A stretch of DNA of 64,000 nt from Candidatus Saccharimonadota bacterium. GTDB taxonomy: Bacteria > Patescibacteriota > Saccharimonadia > Saccharimonadales > UBA4665. This document shows positions 33,497-42,713 of the stretch, one piece after another. Under the pieces are notes generated by a model. That model saw only the letters and a program-made list of their open reading frames with translations, was not told the DNA's origin and did no database searches. A program made the translations under genes and the position numbers. Location of the stretch: NCBI GenBank assembly GCA_013289705.1, contig JABCZM010000006.1:49491-113490 (forward strand), read 5' to 3'. The number at the start of each line of letters is the position of its first letter. The stretch's first letter is position 1.

Positions 33497-35026
33497 ATGA
33501 AATCACACACACGAACCGTCCGGGCATTGGTTGCCTTTCTGGGTTCCAATAAGTTCTTCGCAATCACGGTAGTGGTGTTTGTGTTTCAGACCGTTTGGAT
33601 TGCACTGAGTGCTCGTTACCCTCAGGCATTCGATGAACAATTCCACTTCGGGATTATTCAGCTGTACGCGCATCATCTGAGTCCATTTTGGGGCCAGCAG
33701 CCAGCCAACGCTGACACATATGGCGCAATTACTCGTGACCCGTCCTACCTATACCAGTATTTACTGAGTTTTCCGTATCGTTTCATCACGCTCTTTACTC
33801 ATGACGAAACAATCCAAGTTATACTGTTGCGCCTTGTCAATGTTGGCCTGCTTGGTAGTGCGCTGTTTATTTTTAAGAAAGTACTGTGCTACACAAAAGC
33901 CTCCTCAGCGCTTATTAATCTATCGTTATTCTTCCTGGTCCTGACGCCATTTTTCCCACTGCTAGGGTCGCAGATCAACTACGATAATATGGTCTTGCCG
34001 CTCAGCGGGCTGGCAATCTGGTGGTGTTTGCGTTTTATTGAAGCGCTACGTCAGCACAAGCAGTGGCGTTGGGATTTGCTGGCTCAGCTGCTCATCTTGT
34101 GCTTACTGGCAAGCTTGGTAAAATACGCCTTTTTGCCAATTTTTGCTGCGCTGACCTTCGTCGTTATCTTCAATGGCGTGCGGTCAAGGAAGTTACTACG
34201 CAAAAGCATATCGCTGCCGGCATTGTTACGGACTCGAGGCTTGCTCTACATTGTGTTGATTATTGCCAGCTCTGGTTTGTTTCTGCAGCGCTACGGTGTG
34301 AATGTGGTCACCTATGATACGCCAACACCAGAGTGTAATCAGGTGCTCACCATTCAGCAGTGTCGGGCCTATGTGCCTTGGGATCGAAACTATCAGCTCG
34401 CCCAGTCACATAAAGTACTTGGTATCGGAAATATTATTAGTTATCCGTTTGTCTGGCTGTATCACTCCATGGGTGAGCTGGTGTTTACCATATCAAGCAG
34501 TTTCAATAATAATGGGACGGTCGAGTATCACGCTGGCACGCAGCTAGTCGTGATCGAAATATTATCGTGGAGCGTGTTTGGTTTTGGCTTATTGTTTTGT
34601 ATTATGTACGCCAAGCGATTGTGGCGCCGCCCGACGCTGCGCATTTTTGCGCTGGTCATTGCCCTGTACATTGCGGCGCTGGGTGGCCAAAACTTTCTTG
34701 ATTATATACATACGGGCTATCCGGTGGCGATTCATGGCCGCTACTTGTTGCCCATTTTGCCGCTGATCTACATAATTGTTGGCTTGGCTTTTTGCGAGGC
34801 GCTTGGCGGTGGCGTAAAGCCCCGGCTTCTATCTGTAGCTGCTCGTAAGGCGAGTCTTGCGGGCCTGGCAATGTTGGTGCTGTTGTTCGAAGGTGGTGGT
34901 TTTGTAACCTACATTATTCGGAGCGATCCTTCGTGGTTTTGGCCACAAAGTTCGCCGGTTCAAAAGGTCAATTCTAGGGCCCAGAGAATCCTTAAGCCAA
35001 TCATTGTCGATAAGCACAAGAAATAG
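33497..35026 (+). CDS. Multispanning membrane glycosyltransferase-like protein
   Basis: This 509-residue protein has about eleven membrane helices and a large first loop with YPQAFDEQFHFGIIQLYAHH, an acidic segment at the place of the catalytic Asp of GT-C (ArnT/PMT-like) enzymes, and a further soluble loop near 280-320 containing TPECNQVLTIQQCRAYVPW. Such enzymes move sugars from a lipid carrier onto an extracytoplasmic acceptor. The specific family (DUF2142-like or PMT_2) cannot be settled by eye. TATAAT at 33479-33484 precedes the ATG by 12 bases without a ribosome binding site. Confidence 0.7.
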   Translation: MKSHTRTVRALVAFLGSNKFFAITVVVFVFQTVWIALSARYPQAFDEQFHFGIIQLYAHHLSPFWGQQPANADTYGAITRDPSYLYQYLLSFPYRFITLFTHDETIQVILLRLVNVGLLGSALFIFKKVLCYTKASSALINLSLFFLVLTPFFPLLGSQINYDNMVLPLSGLAIWWCLRFIEALRQHKQWRWDLLAQLLILCLLASLVKYAFLPIFAALTFVVIFNGVRSRKLLRKSISLPALLRTRGLLYIVLIIASSGLFLQRYGVNVVTYDTPTPECNQVLTIQQCRAYVPWDRNYQLAQSHKVLGIGNIISYPFVWLYHSMGELVFTISSSFNNNGTVEYHAGTQLVVIEILSWSVFGFGLLFCIMYAKRLWRRPTLRIFALVIALYIAALGGQNFLDYIHTGYPVAIHGRYLLPILPLIYIIVGLAFCEALGGGVKPRLLSVAARKASLAGLAMLVLLFEGGGFVTYIIRSDPSWFWPQSSPVQKVNSRAQRILKPIIVDKHKK

Positions 35027-35043
35027 CCTGCCCCTGCGAACGG

Positions 35044-35994
35044 TTAGTCGAGTTGTTTGAAGCGCATGCGCTTGGTGTGCTCCAGGTTTGCTTCAATGAG
35101 AATACGATTAATACGAATGAGGTCAGCTATGATATCTAGCACCAAACACAGGAAAGCCGCAATCAGTACGATCGACCCAATGATAAGTGACTGAAGGTGT
35201 CCACGAGTGTTGTTTTCTACGGTTGCAAGATAAAAATAGCGTGCAATTGGAATGGCGCCAACAACAAATAAAATCCCGCCCAGCCAGCCAAAAATAAGGT
35301 ATGGCTTGTACATGATGAAGCCCCGAATAATAGCTGCCGCTGATTTGTACACATGTTCACGCATTGATGTAAACAGGCGCGATGGGCGCGTTGGCGCGTT
35401 GGTCTCGATAGGAATACTGACAATAGCTAGTTTTTTATTACCGGCTTGAATAATGGTTTCCATGCAGTAGCTAAAGCGCGTGATGGTGTTGAGTTGTAGG
35501 AGTGCTTCTTTGGAGTAGGCTCGAAAACCGCTTGCAGCATCGGGTAGGTCGGTGCCGGCAGCAAGGTTTACAATCTTACTCCCAAATCGCTGCAAAAATT
35601 TCTTAAATGGTGAAAAATGAGCAATGTTTTGCGTTTGGCGGTCGGCGATAACGATGTCTGCGTGGCCGGCTATGATGGGTTGCACCAAATCGGTGATGCG
35701 TCTTTGGGGATATTGATTATCACCGTCGGTGTTGACAATAATGTCGGCTCCAAGCTCCAAAGCGTGCTCAATGCCATCGTGAAATGATCGGCCGAGACCC
35801 CTGTTACGAGCGTGGCGCACGATATGTGTTACGCCGTGTGCTTGGGCTATCTTGACAGTGTCATCTGTCGACCCGTCATCAATAATGACGATTTCGATAC
35901 TTTCGATACCCGGAATTTTCTTTGGAATGCTGCCGAGTACCAATGGCAGCGTCTCCTCTTCGTTGAGACATGGAATTTGGACAACTAGCTTCAT
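35044..35994 (-). CDS. Family 2 glycosyltransferase, polyprenyl-phosphate sugar synthase type
   Basis: From ATG 35994 the product has 316 residues. KLVVQIPCLNEEETL and VIIDDGSTDDT form the nucleotide-sugar site; VNTDGDNQYPQRR is the metal-binding DxD-type motif, IADRQTQ follows. Two C-terminal membrane helices (about residues 225-250 and 263-290) match the DPM1/ArnC/GtrB group that charges polyprenyl phosphate with a sugar. This would provide donors for GT-C enzymes such as the convergent neighbour at 33497-35026. An in-frame start at 36060 is less likely. Confidence 0.88.
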   Translation of the reverse strand: MKLVVQIPCLNEEETLPLVLGSIPKKIPGIESIEIVIIDDGSTDDTVKIAQAHGVTHIVRHARNRGLGRSFHDGIEHALELGADIIVNTDGDNQYPQRRITDLVQPIIAGHADIVIADRQTQNIAHFSPFKKFLQRFGSKIVNLAAGTDLPDAASGFRAYSKEALLQLNTITRFSYCMETIIQAGNKKLAIVSIPIETNAPTRPSRLFTSMREHVYKSAAAIIRGFIMYKPYLIFGWLGGILFVVGAIPIARYFYLATVENNTRGHLQSLIIGSIVLIAAFLCLVLDIIADLIRINRILIEANLEHTKRMRFKQLD

Positions 35995-36045
35995 TATTTC
36001 TCCAGTTTTGACCATTATACCATTGCCTTCCACTTCCACGGGCTT

Positions 36046-36073
36046 CTGAGTCTGGGGCATTCCTCAGACTCAG
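36046..36073. other. Perfect hairpin between two minus-strand genes
   Basis: CTGAGTCTG (36046-36054) pairs with CAGACTCAG (36065-36073), plus GGG with CCT/TCC inside, about 12 pairs around a 4-base loop. It lies 14 bases after the stop of the ABC ATPase gene (minus strand). There is no T-run, so it may be a mRNA 3'-end stabiliser or a weak terminator. Confidence 0.5.
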
Positions 36074-36087
36074 GTCACGGTATGCTG

Positions 36088-36759
36088 CTATTTGCTGACT
36101 AGTTTGCCGTCGTCTAGCTTGAACGTGGCATCGGTTTTGCCGGCTATTGCCAAGTCGTGTGTGACCACGATGATGGTAGTATTTTCGGAACGAGACAGCT
36201 TGTGTAGCAGATCAAATATCATCTTTCCAGTTGCTGAATCAAGATTGCCCGTAGGCTCATCGGCCAGGATGAGTTTCGGTTTGTTGGCAAGTGCCCTGGC
36301 AATTGCTACGCGCTGCTGTTCACCACCGCTCAAGCGGCCTGGCTTACGGAGCTGCTTGTCGTCTTTTAGGCCAACTTGCTCCAGCAACTCGCTAGCACGG
36401 GTTTTGCGTTCGGCACGAGATACTTTGGCGAATTCCATTGGGAGCATAACGTTTTCAAGTGCCGTCAGATTTGGTACCAAATTGTAGCCCTGGAACACGA
36501 AGCCGATGGCCTTACAACGATAGGTGATGAGTTCATGATCGCTCAATTTGGTTAGGTCCTGTCCGCCAATCACGATACTGCCGCTTGTTGGCTTATCTAA
36601 GGCTCCCAGCAGGCTCAGCAGAGTTGACTTACCCGAACCACTGCGCCCGATAATGCTGGCGAATTGGCCGTCAGGAACTTTAAAGCTGATATTATTGGTG
36701 GCGTCTACGTTTGTGTCGCCAGACTTAAATGTCTTGACTAGGTGTTTTACTTCAATCAT
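36088..36759 (-). CDS. ABC transporter ATP-binding protein (MacB/LolD type)
   Basis: The 223-residue ATPase has Walker A IGRSGSGKSTLL, the Q loop in VFQGYNLVPNLTALENVMLP, the signature LSGGEQQRVAIARAL, Walker B LILADEPTGNLD and the switch His in VVTHDLA. This is the MacB/LolD/FtsE-like subgroup that works with FtsX-fold permeases. It overlaps the permease gene by one base. Substrates in this group include lipoproteins, peptides and antibiotics. Confidence 0.95.
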   Translation of the reverse strand: MIEVKHLVKTFKSGDTNVDATNNISFKVPDGQFASIIGRSGSGKSTLLSLLGALDKPTSGSIVIGGQDLTKLSDHELITYRCKAIGFVFQGYNLVPNLTALENVMLPMEFAKVSRAERKTRASELLEQVGLKDDKQLRKPGRLSGGEQQRVAIARALANKPKLILADEPTGNLDSATGKMIFDLLHKLSRSENTTIIVVTHDLAIAGKTDATFKLDDGKLVSK

Positions 36760-38183
36760 TACTCTGCCCTCATTACTTCCGATGGTCGGACTTTAGCAAT
36801 CATGCCTGCTGCCAGCGCACTACCAACAAGGGCAATGAATATCGCGGCTCCAAAGCCGTCGAGCAAAATGCCCGGTCCAACCTGTGTCTTAATGTTGCTT
36901 ATTCCCTTGACGGCGCTGTTGCGTCCCAAGGCTCCGCCGAAGCCACCACGGCGGGTGATGCCGCCTCCGCCAGTTGATTGGCCGCCCCCAAAACCACTGC
37001 CCCCGCCGAAGCTTCCACGTTGTCCTGGAGTGGCCGTTGTAGTGGCAGAAGTTGTACTATTTGACACAAGTAGCTTTGTTACAGGCTGGCCGCCAATGAC
37101 GCCAATAACAAGTCCCACAACTGCGCCCAGGATAGTAAGCGTTAATGCCTCAACCATAAACTGGCTGATAATTGACAAGTTAGATCCACCAATGGCTTTG
37201 GTGACGCCAATCTCGCGCTTGCGTTCACGTACGACCATTACCATGGTCAGCAAGATGATAACTGCTCCCGCCACTACGGCACCAACGAGGCTAAAGACCG
37301 ATATCGTTTTGACGCTGTCGAGTGGTGCGATGGCATTAGCTGCCTGATCTTTACTGCTAGTGACATCGGCCGTACTGCCTAGCTTGCTCTTGACTGCTGC
37401 TGTGACGCTATCCATGTTAGAGATTGAATCAACGGTAGCAGTGGCGCTCGTGATGTCACCTACTTGGCTGCTGAGTCGTTGCAAAGTCGGTAGTGAGAAA
37501 ATCACCGCGTTATTGCTAAATGATGTGCCAGTATCAAATATGCCCGAAACGGTAATTGCAGAACCGTAGGCAGTAAATGTCGACCCAACGGTTAGATTGT
37601 TCTTGGTCGCCAGATCTTTACCGATAAGTGCGACGGGTTTATCGGCTGTACCGTCAATTTGTGAGCCACTGGTCAATTTTACTGCGCTGCCTGCGTATTG
37701 GCTGGTATCACTAACGCCTGTTGCTGTAACTGGTATCGTAAAGGTTTGCGCTTGTCCAGCTGTGCTACCGCTCGCACCTCCGCCAAAACCACCACCAAAG
37801 CCGCCTTCGCGACCAAAGCGCTGTCCCAGGCTTCCAGCGTCAATTGAAGATACTAAATTAGTATTGCTGCTATCACCGCTACTCGTCAGCCGGTCATTAA
37901 TTGATTCGCTAATGCTGCTGACGTGCGCCAAAGACTTTAATGTATCAACGCTTGCCTGTGTCAGTGGATTGCCGCCACCTTCAAAACCTTGGACGCCGGC
38001 TGGTGCGATGGAAATTGTATTACCGATTGAACTTTTAACCGTAGCAATTTTGTTGCCAACAGCTTTGTTGGCTACTAGCATCGTCAGGCTTAGGCCAATG
38101 CTGAGTCCTAAAATAGCCACAATGGACAGGGTTCGTATGCCGTTGCGAAAGGCGTTTCTGATACCGCGGGTAAATACATTCAT
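36759..38183 (-). CDS. MacB/FtsX-type ABC transporter permease with Gly-rich insertions
   Basis: The product has 474 residues: one N-terminal helix (about 16-36), an extracytoplasmic MacB-like domain, and three C-terminal helices (about 290-312, 345-368, 435-458). RNAFRNGIRTLSIVAILGLSIG and RERKREIGVTKAIGGSNLSI are family hallmarks; the latter couples to the ATPase. Two Gly/Phe-rich stretches stand out: GGFGGGFGGGAS near 125-137 in the outer domain, and a longer one near 385-425 in the last loop. They look low-complexity and flexible. With the ATPase it forms a mechanotransmission-type exporter, likely acting on envelope substrates. Confidence 0.88.
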   Translation of the reverse strand: MNVFTRGIRNAFRNGIRTLSIVAILGLSIGLSLTMLVANKAVGNKIATVKSSIGNTISIAPAGVQGFEGGGNPLTQASVDTLKSLAHVSSISESINDRLTSSGDSSNTNLVSSIDAGSLGQRFGREGGFGGGFGGGASGSTAGQAQTFTIPVTATGVSDTSQYAGSAVKLTSGSQIDGTADKPVALIGKDLATKNNLTVGSTFTAYGSAITVSGIFDTGTSFSNNAVIFSLPTLQRLSSQVGDITSATATVDSISNMDSVTAAVKSKLGSTADVTSSKDQAANAIAPLDSVKTISVFSLVGAVVAGAVIILLTMVMVVRERKREIGVTKAIGGSNLSIISQFMVEALTLTILGAVVGLVIGVIGGQPVTKLLVSNSTTSATTTATPGQRGSFGGGSGFGGGQSTGGGGITRRGGFGGALGRNSAVKGISNIKTQVGPGILLDGFGAAIFIALVGSALAAGMIAKVRPSEVMRAE

Positions 38184-38373
38184 TGGTAGTAGTTTCCTCG
38201 TTTAGTTAACAGCATTACAACTTTGTTTACTTAGAACGAGCTTAGATTTCCTGAAAAACCACGAAAATAGAGTGCAAACAGCAGATTCTCAGATGTTGTT
38301 AGTAGACTTTAGCGGTTTTAATGTCGATAAGCTTGAGGTTTTACGGTATGATAGATACTAGCTTTCAATTGTT

Positions 38374-40023
38374 ATGCAGAGTAAACGAACACCAACACGC
38401 TCGCTTGATGGTTTTATACCTCAGTCCAACGCCCCACGGCGGATCGGTTTTGACGTGGTAAAAAAGGTAAAATCGAAACCGGAGCCACAAAACCATCCGG
38501 TCAACTTCCCTGTTGTTGGTCAGACGCTGTCGAGCTATTCGCCAGCGGCAACCATGGCCGGCGAGTTACCTGAGCCACGGCTCACCCCTAGTCCATTTGA
38601 CTTGGATATTGACGAACAACCAGCAAAAAAAACCAAACATCGTCGTTTTCGTCGTACTCGTTCGCTGTTTCGTTGGAAGCGGATTGTCGCTGTCTTTTTT
38701 TTACTTGTTCTGGCGGTTGGTGGTTGGCTGGGCTTCAAGTTTGTGTATAACACCTCAAAAACGTTCCAGGGTGGTATTTTTAGCGCTCTCAGCACCACCA
38801 AGCTAAAAGGTGAGGACGTCGGTAGGGTTAATATCTTGGTTGCCGGTAACTCTAGTGACGACGTTGGCCACGACGGAGCTCAACTCACTGACTCTATTAT
38901 GATTATCAGCCTTAATACGAAGGACAACACGGCATTTATGTTAAGCGTGCCCCGTGACTTATGGGTGGATATCCCCGATTATGGCCACGCTAAAATTAAT
39001 GAAGCATATGTTGATGGCCAAGCTGAAAAATTCAATGACAGTGGTTATTTCCCCGGCGGTATGGGCTTACTACAAAAAACGATCCAGGAGAACTTCAACC
39101 TAAATCTTAACTATTACGCCCTGGTCGACTACAGCGCGTTGCGTGATATGGTCAACGCTGTCGGCGGCATTACGGTGACAATTGCCAGCCAAGATAAGCG
39201 CGGTTTGTATGATCCAAGTGTCGACTACGCCAACAAGAACTTGCCGCTAGTAAAGCTAACCAACGGTGTACATCAACTCAACGGTGCTCAGGCTCTCGGT
39301 CTGGCGCGTGCCCGCGGCGATGCCTACGGCTCTTACGGCTTCCCGGCTAGCGATTTTGATCGCACTAGCAACCAACGACAAGAATTACTGGCACTCAAGA
39401 GTAAGGTTATATCTGCCGGCGTGCTCGCAAATCCAGCAAAGATCAGTAGTCTTTTGGACTCGGTCGGCAAAAACGTCATTACTAATATGACGCTTGGCGA
39501 GGTGCGGAGGGCTTACGATATCGGCAAAAATGTTAGCAATATTCAATCAGTTGGGCTCAACAGCGTCCAAGGTAAGGATCTATTGGCTAGCTACACCACG
39601 CCGCTAGGCCAATCGGCGCTGATCCCCGCAAGTGGACTTGATGACTTTACGCAGATCCAGGCGCTCATAAAGCAGCTAACCAGTAGCGATCAGATTGTTC
39701 GCGAAGGTGCCAGTGTCGTTGTATTAAACGCGACGTCAACTACTGGTCTTGCGTCTACTACGGCCAAAAAAATAACAGCCAAGAACATTACCGTCGCCAA
39801 AACTGACGACGCTGCTACTCAGCAAGCAACGACCACTATTATTGATGCCTCAAATGGAAAAATGCCTGCTACCGAAAAGGCTCTAACTGGGCTATTTGGC
39901 ACAACGGTTACCACTACCAATCCGTATGCTGGAATCTATAATGCGGACTTTATCGTTGTTGTTGGTGCAAACCAGATCCCTGCACCCAAGACAACGACCA
40001 CGACTACGTCAGCGTCTCAATAG
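38374..40023 (+). CDS. LytR-CpsA-Psr family protein with LytR C-terminal domain
   Basis: The protein has 549 residues: a cytoplasmic tail of about 100 residues (basic RRFRRTRSLFRWKR just before the membrane), one helix (about 108-128), an LCP catalytic domain with LSVPRDLWVDIP, HAKINEAYVDG and ALGLARARGD (family Asp and Arg residues), and near 450 a LytR_C domain (VVVLNATSTTGLAST). LCP enzymes attach teichoic acids or capsular glycans from lipid carriers to peptidoglycan. This fits a Gram-positive-type wall. TATGAT lies about 21 bases before the ATG. Confidence 0.92.
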   Translation: MQSKRTPTRSLDGFIPQSNAPRRIGFDVVKKVKSKPEPQNHPVNFPVVGQTLSSYSPAATMAGELPEPRLTPSPFDLDIDEQPAKKTKHRRFRRTRSLFRWKRIVAVFFLLVLAVGGWLGFKFVYNTSKTFQGGIFSALSTTKLKGEDVGRVNILVAGNSSDDVGHDGAQLTDSIMIISLNTKDNTAFMLSVPRDLWVDIPDYGHAKINEAYVDGQAEKFNDSGYFPGGMGLLQKTIQENFNLNLNYYALVDYSALRDMVNAVGGITVTIASQDKRGLYDPSVDYANKNLPLVKLTNGVHQLNGAQALGLARARGDAYGSYGFPASDFDRTSNQRQELLALKSKVISAGVLANPAKISSLLDSVGKNVITNMTLGEVRRAYDIGKNVSNIQSVGLNSVQGKDLLASYTTPLGQSALIPASGLDDFTQIQALIKQLTSSDQIVREGASVVVLNATSTTGLASTTAKKITAKNITVAKTDDAATQQATTTIIDASNGKMPATEKALTGLFGTTVTTTNPYAGIYNADFIVVVGANQIPAPKTTTTTTSASQ

Positions 40024-40143
40024 GCTCTGTAAGAAACTTCACAGTCGTTATTGTTACGACCAGACTACAATCAAGACTACGATGAACGACGGGGATCCAA
40101 CCGCTTCAGTTTAGCGCTGGTGGCGAGTACACTGAGGGAGATG

Positions 40144-40824
40144 ATGAACGACACACTGAACAATCGCCTGGAAAATTTTTTACAGCAATATCCAGCCAAA
40201 AGCTATAAAAAAGGCGAGATTATTCTGTTTCAAGGTGAAGCTCCTCGTGTTGCGTGTATAGTCAAAAAAGGTATCGTTAAGGCCTACAACCTAAGTTCTG
40301 CTGGTGACGAAAAGCCCGTTTGTTTTCATGGAGTTGCCAGCCTTTTCCCTGGTTCGTGGGTATTTGGCCGTGTACCGAGCGCTATATATTATTATGAGGC
40401 CTTTACCGATGCGGAAATCTACTGCGTGCCGCCTGCCGAGTATCTAGAGTTTATCCGTAACGACCCCGATCTTTTGTACGCAGAGCTCGAAAATTACGTC
40501 GCTGACGATGTTGGCAAAACGATGCGACTCAACGCTCTACAGCACTCAAGAGCTAGCGATAAGCTGATCTATACCTTGCATTACCTTGCTATAAGTCACG
40601 GCACCAAAATAAAAACAAATGTTGCCGAGATTAATCTGAATTTAACACACCAGGATTTTGCGAACTTAACCGGTCTAACGCGCGAAACTACTGCCACGGA
40701 ACTAAACAAGCTAAAGAATGCCGGTGTGATTAGCTATGGCAAGCATAGTCCTTACAGGGTCGATATCGTCAGGCTAAACGGCGCCTTGAACGATCAGTTT
40801 ATTGCCGAACTCAAATTACTATAG
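40144..40824 (+). CDS. Crp/Fnr-family transcriptional regulator
   Basis: From ATG 40144 (GAGG ends 6 bases upstream; 40141 is an alternative) the protein has 226 residues. The cyclic-nucleotide-binding-like barrel begins KSYKKGEIILFQGEAPRVACIVKKGIVKAYN, and the C-terminal helix-turn-helix is LTHQDFANLTGLTRETTATELNKL. It has no N-terminal Fnr-type Cys cluster, and the usual cAMP-binding Arg/Ser block is absent, so its effector is unknown. It stands alone after the LCP gene and convergent to the receiver protein gene. Confidence 0.88.
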   Translation: MNDTLNNRLENFLQQYPAKSYKKGEIILFQGEAPRVACIVKKGIVKAYNLSSAGDEKPVCFHGVASLFPGSWVFGRVPSAIYYYEAFTDAEIYCVPPAEYLEFIRNDPDLLYAELENYVADDVGKTMRLNALQHSRASDKLIYTLHYLAISHGTKIKTNVAEINLNLTHQDFANLTGLTRETTATELNKLKNAGVISYGKHSPYRVDIVRLNGALNDQFIAELKLL

Positions 40825-40828
40825 CCTT

Positions 40829-41218
40829 CTAAGCAGCTGAGTCTGTTGCTTTGGTGCTCAGCGCGTCGTCAACCACGCGTGCTAGGTTTTGCGGTGCGGT
40901 CCAAGACTTTATGATGCAGCGGTGCGCTCCAAGTTTATAGGCTTCGGTGACCTCTGGTGAATTTTCCATATTGGTAAAAATCAGCACCTTGACATCCTGA
41001 TGTTGTTCTTTGAGCGAGTAGTTCTGCAAAAATTCCAGTCCGCCCATAATTGGCATTAGCAGGTCGAGCAAGATGAGTTCTGGGTTGAATTTTTTGAGTA
41101 ATTTTAAAGCTTCCTGGCCATTAAAGGCAGACTCGACGTCATGGCCTTCCTTTTTCAGGATAATTGTATAGGCTGCATTTAAGTCCTGGTCGTCCTCAAC
41201 AATCAATACGTTAGCCAT
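40829..41218 (-). CDS. Single-domain response regulator (receiver only)
   Basis: The 129-residue protein is a CheY-like receiver: VLIVEDDQDL acidic pocket, the phosphorylation Asp in ELILLDLLMPIMGG, the Thr/Asn switch near VLIFTNMENS, and the Lys in CIIKSWTAPQNL. It lacks an output domain, so it probably acts as a phosphorelay intermediate or by protein binding. It is downstream of the PAS histidine kinase on the same strand. Confidence 0.93.
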   Translation of the reverse strand: MANVLIVEDDQDLNAAYTIILKKEGHDVESAFNGQEALKLLKKFNPELILLDLLMPIMGGLEFLQNYSLKEQHQDVKVLIFTNMENSPEVTEAYKLGAHRCIIKSWTAPQNLARVVDDALSTKATDSAA

Positions 41219-41316
41219 ATGTTACCTCTTCAGTTTGTCATTACCTTTATTGATACCATGGCTTACGGCAAGCGGGTGTAAGATTTTTAACACCCTATCT
41301 GTGAGCGGTGTGTTTT

Positions 41317-42432
41317 TTACTTTGGCAGTGAAATATAAAACGTGCTGCCCTTATTTTCTTCACTTTCAAACCAGACCTTACCGCCGAGCCGTGTCACCAG
41401 GCCTTTTACCAGATATAGACCCAGGCCTGTGCCGCTTGTTTCGTGCTTGATAACATTCGGTGCCCGAAAAAACTTGGTGAATATCTGTTGCTGCGAGTGT
41501 TTGGGAATGCCAAAACCAGTGTCATGTACGCTAATGGTAAGGTGTTGATTACGCCCGGTGAGCTTAATGGTGACACTTCCCTGTTCGGGTGTGTATTTCA
41601 AGGCATTGCTCAGCAAGTTGCTCAGCACTTCTTTTAAGATGAGGCTATCGGTTTTAAGGATGGCTGGTGCGCTATATTTGAGCTTAACATCGATATGCTT
41701 GTCGTTAGCGATATGCCGGAGCCCTTTTATGACTTCTTCGGTAAGCTTAACAAGATTTGTCGTTTTAGGGATGATTGCAATACTACCACTTTCGATACGA
41801 GTGATATTAAGCAATGTGCTAATGAGTTCGTTCATCCGATCAGTAGCGCCGATGATGGTTTCCAGTGAGCGCCGTTGAAGTGGTAAAATCTCACCCATAT
41901 AGCCATCGGCCAACATGTGGGCGTAGGTCTTGATAGCCGACAACGGGGTGCGCAGCTGGTGTGACGCCAGCGAAATAAATTCGCTTTTCATGCGATCAAT
42001 TTTGAGCTCTAGGGTAATATCACGAAAGACTTCGATTGCACCAATCGGGCGGTTGTTATGAATAATCGGTGCCACTGTTATAGAAACGGCCAGCCTAGTA
42101 CCATTCTTGCGTTGAAAGTAAGCTCGGTCAGATACGGTTGCACCAGTTAAGAAGGCTCTGGTAATAGGTCGATCAATTAAGCTCAACGGCACACCGTTTT
42201 CATCAACATTAATAACGGCACTGGGAAACCACTTGCCGATAATTTCTTTTTCCTTGTAGCCCAAAATCCTCAGCGCCGTGGGGTTGATACGAGTTATCTT
42301 GCCAAATTCGTCGGTGGCAATAGCACCGTCGCCGATACTATTAAAAATAGCCTCTGATTGGGCGCGCTCTTCGGCCGCCGATCGAGATCCGACGACTGCC
42401 TGTTTTTTGGTGTTTTCGTTGCTAGCCGGCAT
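41317..42432 (-). CDS. Soluble PAS-domain histidine kinase
   Basis: The protein has 371 residues and no membrane helix. A PAS domain spans about residues 25-140 (IFNSIGDGAIATDEFGKITRINPTAL to GAIEVFRDITLELK). The kinase part has SLASHQLRTPLSAIKTYAHM (phosphoacceptor His), LSNLLSNALKYTPEQG, HDTGFGIPKHSQQQIF and TGLGLYLVKGL. It would sense a cytoplasmic cue, such as redox or a ligand bound by PAS, and phosphorylate the receiver encoded next (98 bases downstream). It overlaps the preceding small gene by 11 bases. Confidence 0.93.
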   Translation of the reverse strand: MPASNENTKKQAVVGSRSAAEERAQSEAIFNSIGDGAIATDEFGKITRINPTALRILGYKEKEIIGKWFPSAVINVDENGVPLSLIDRPITRAFLTGATVSDRAYFQRKNGTRLAVSITVAPIIHNNRPIGAIEVFRDITLELKIDRMKSEFISLASHQLRTPLSAIKTYAHMLADGYMGEILPLQRRSLETIIGATDRMNELISTLLNITRIESGSIAIIPKTTNLVKLTEEVIKGLRHIANDKHIDVKLKYSAPAILKTDSLILKEVLSNLLSNALKYTPEQGSVTIKLTGRNQHLTISVHDTGFGIPKHSQQQIFTKFFRAPNVIKHETSGTGLGLYLVKGLVTRLGGKVWFESEENKGSTFYISLPK

Positions 42433-42709
42433 CGCTCGATACCCGCTTTCCTGTAGCCTCTGCTTCGGGGTAAGTCAGGCGTTGCAGTTGTAGTACGTAT
42501 TCTTCGACGATTTCGGTGTCATCGGTCAATAGCGATACGGCGACGCGAATCCAGTCGATTAACTGTACGAGGTCGTCAACCGTGAGCTTCTCCGGCTCTT
42601 TCCCAAGATGGTTTTGAACCTGACGTGCAATAAAACGGTCGGCAGCAGGTCCAAGGTATATGTGAGTAATACGCACAACGCGGTCGTAGAGGCGAGTTCG
42701 GTGGTCCAC
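42422..42709 (-). CDS. Small helical hypothetical protein, 95 residues
   Basis: I choose the GTG at 42709, because an AGAGG box lies 9 bases upstream; it starts VDHRTRLYDRVV. The frame extends further to 42757 but that part lies inside the upstream gene. The protein looks helical and charged (AADRFIARQVQNHLG, LTVDDLVQLIDWIRVAVSLL). Its gene sits 4 bases after the membrane protein gene and overlaps the histidine kinase by 11 bases, so it probably takes part in the same signalling module, perhaps as an adaptor or input protein (inference). Confidence 0.62.
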   Translation of the reverse strand: MDHRTRLYDRVVRITHIYLGPAADRFIARQVQNHLGKEPEKLTVDDLVQLIDWIRVAVSLLTDDTEIVEEYVLQLQRLTYPEAEATGKRVSSDAG

Positions 42710-42713
42710 GTAC

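Noticed and set aside
36742..38205. Plus-strand open frames of about 200 residues opposite the ABC permease
   Set aside because: They are Pro-rich readings of Gly-rich codons on the opposite strand, without ribosome binding sites or domain patterns.
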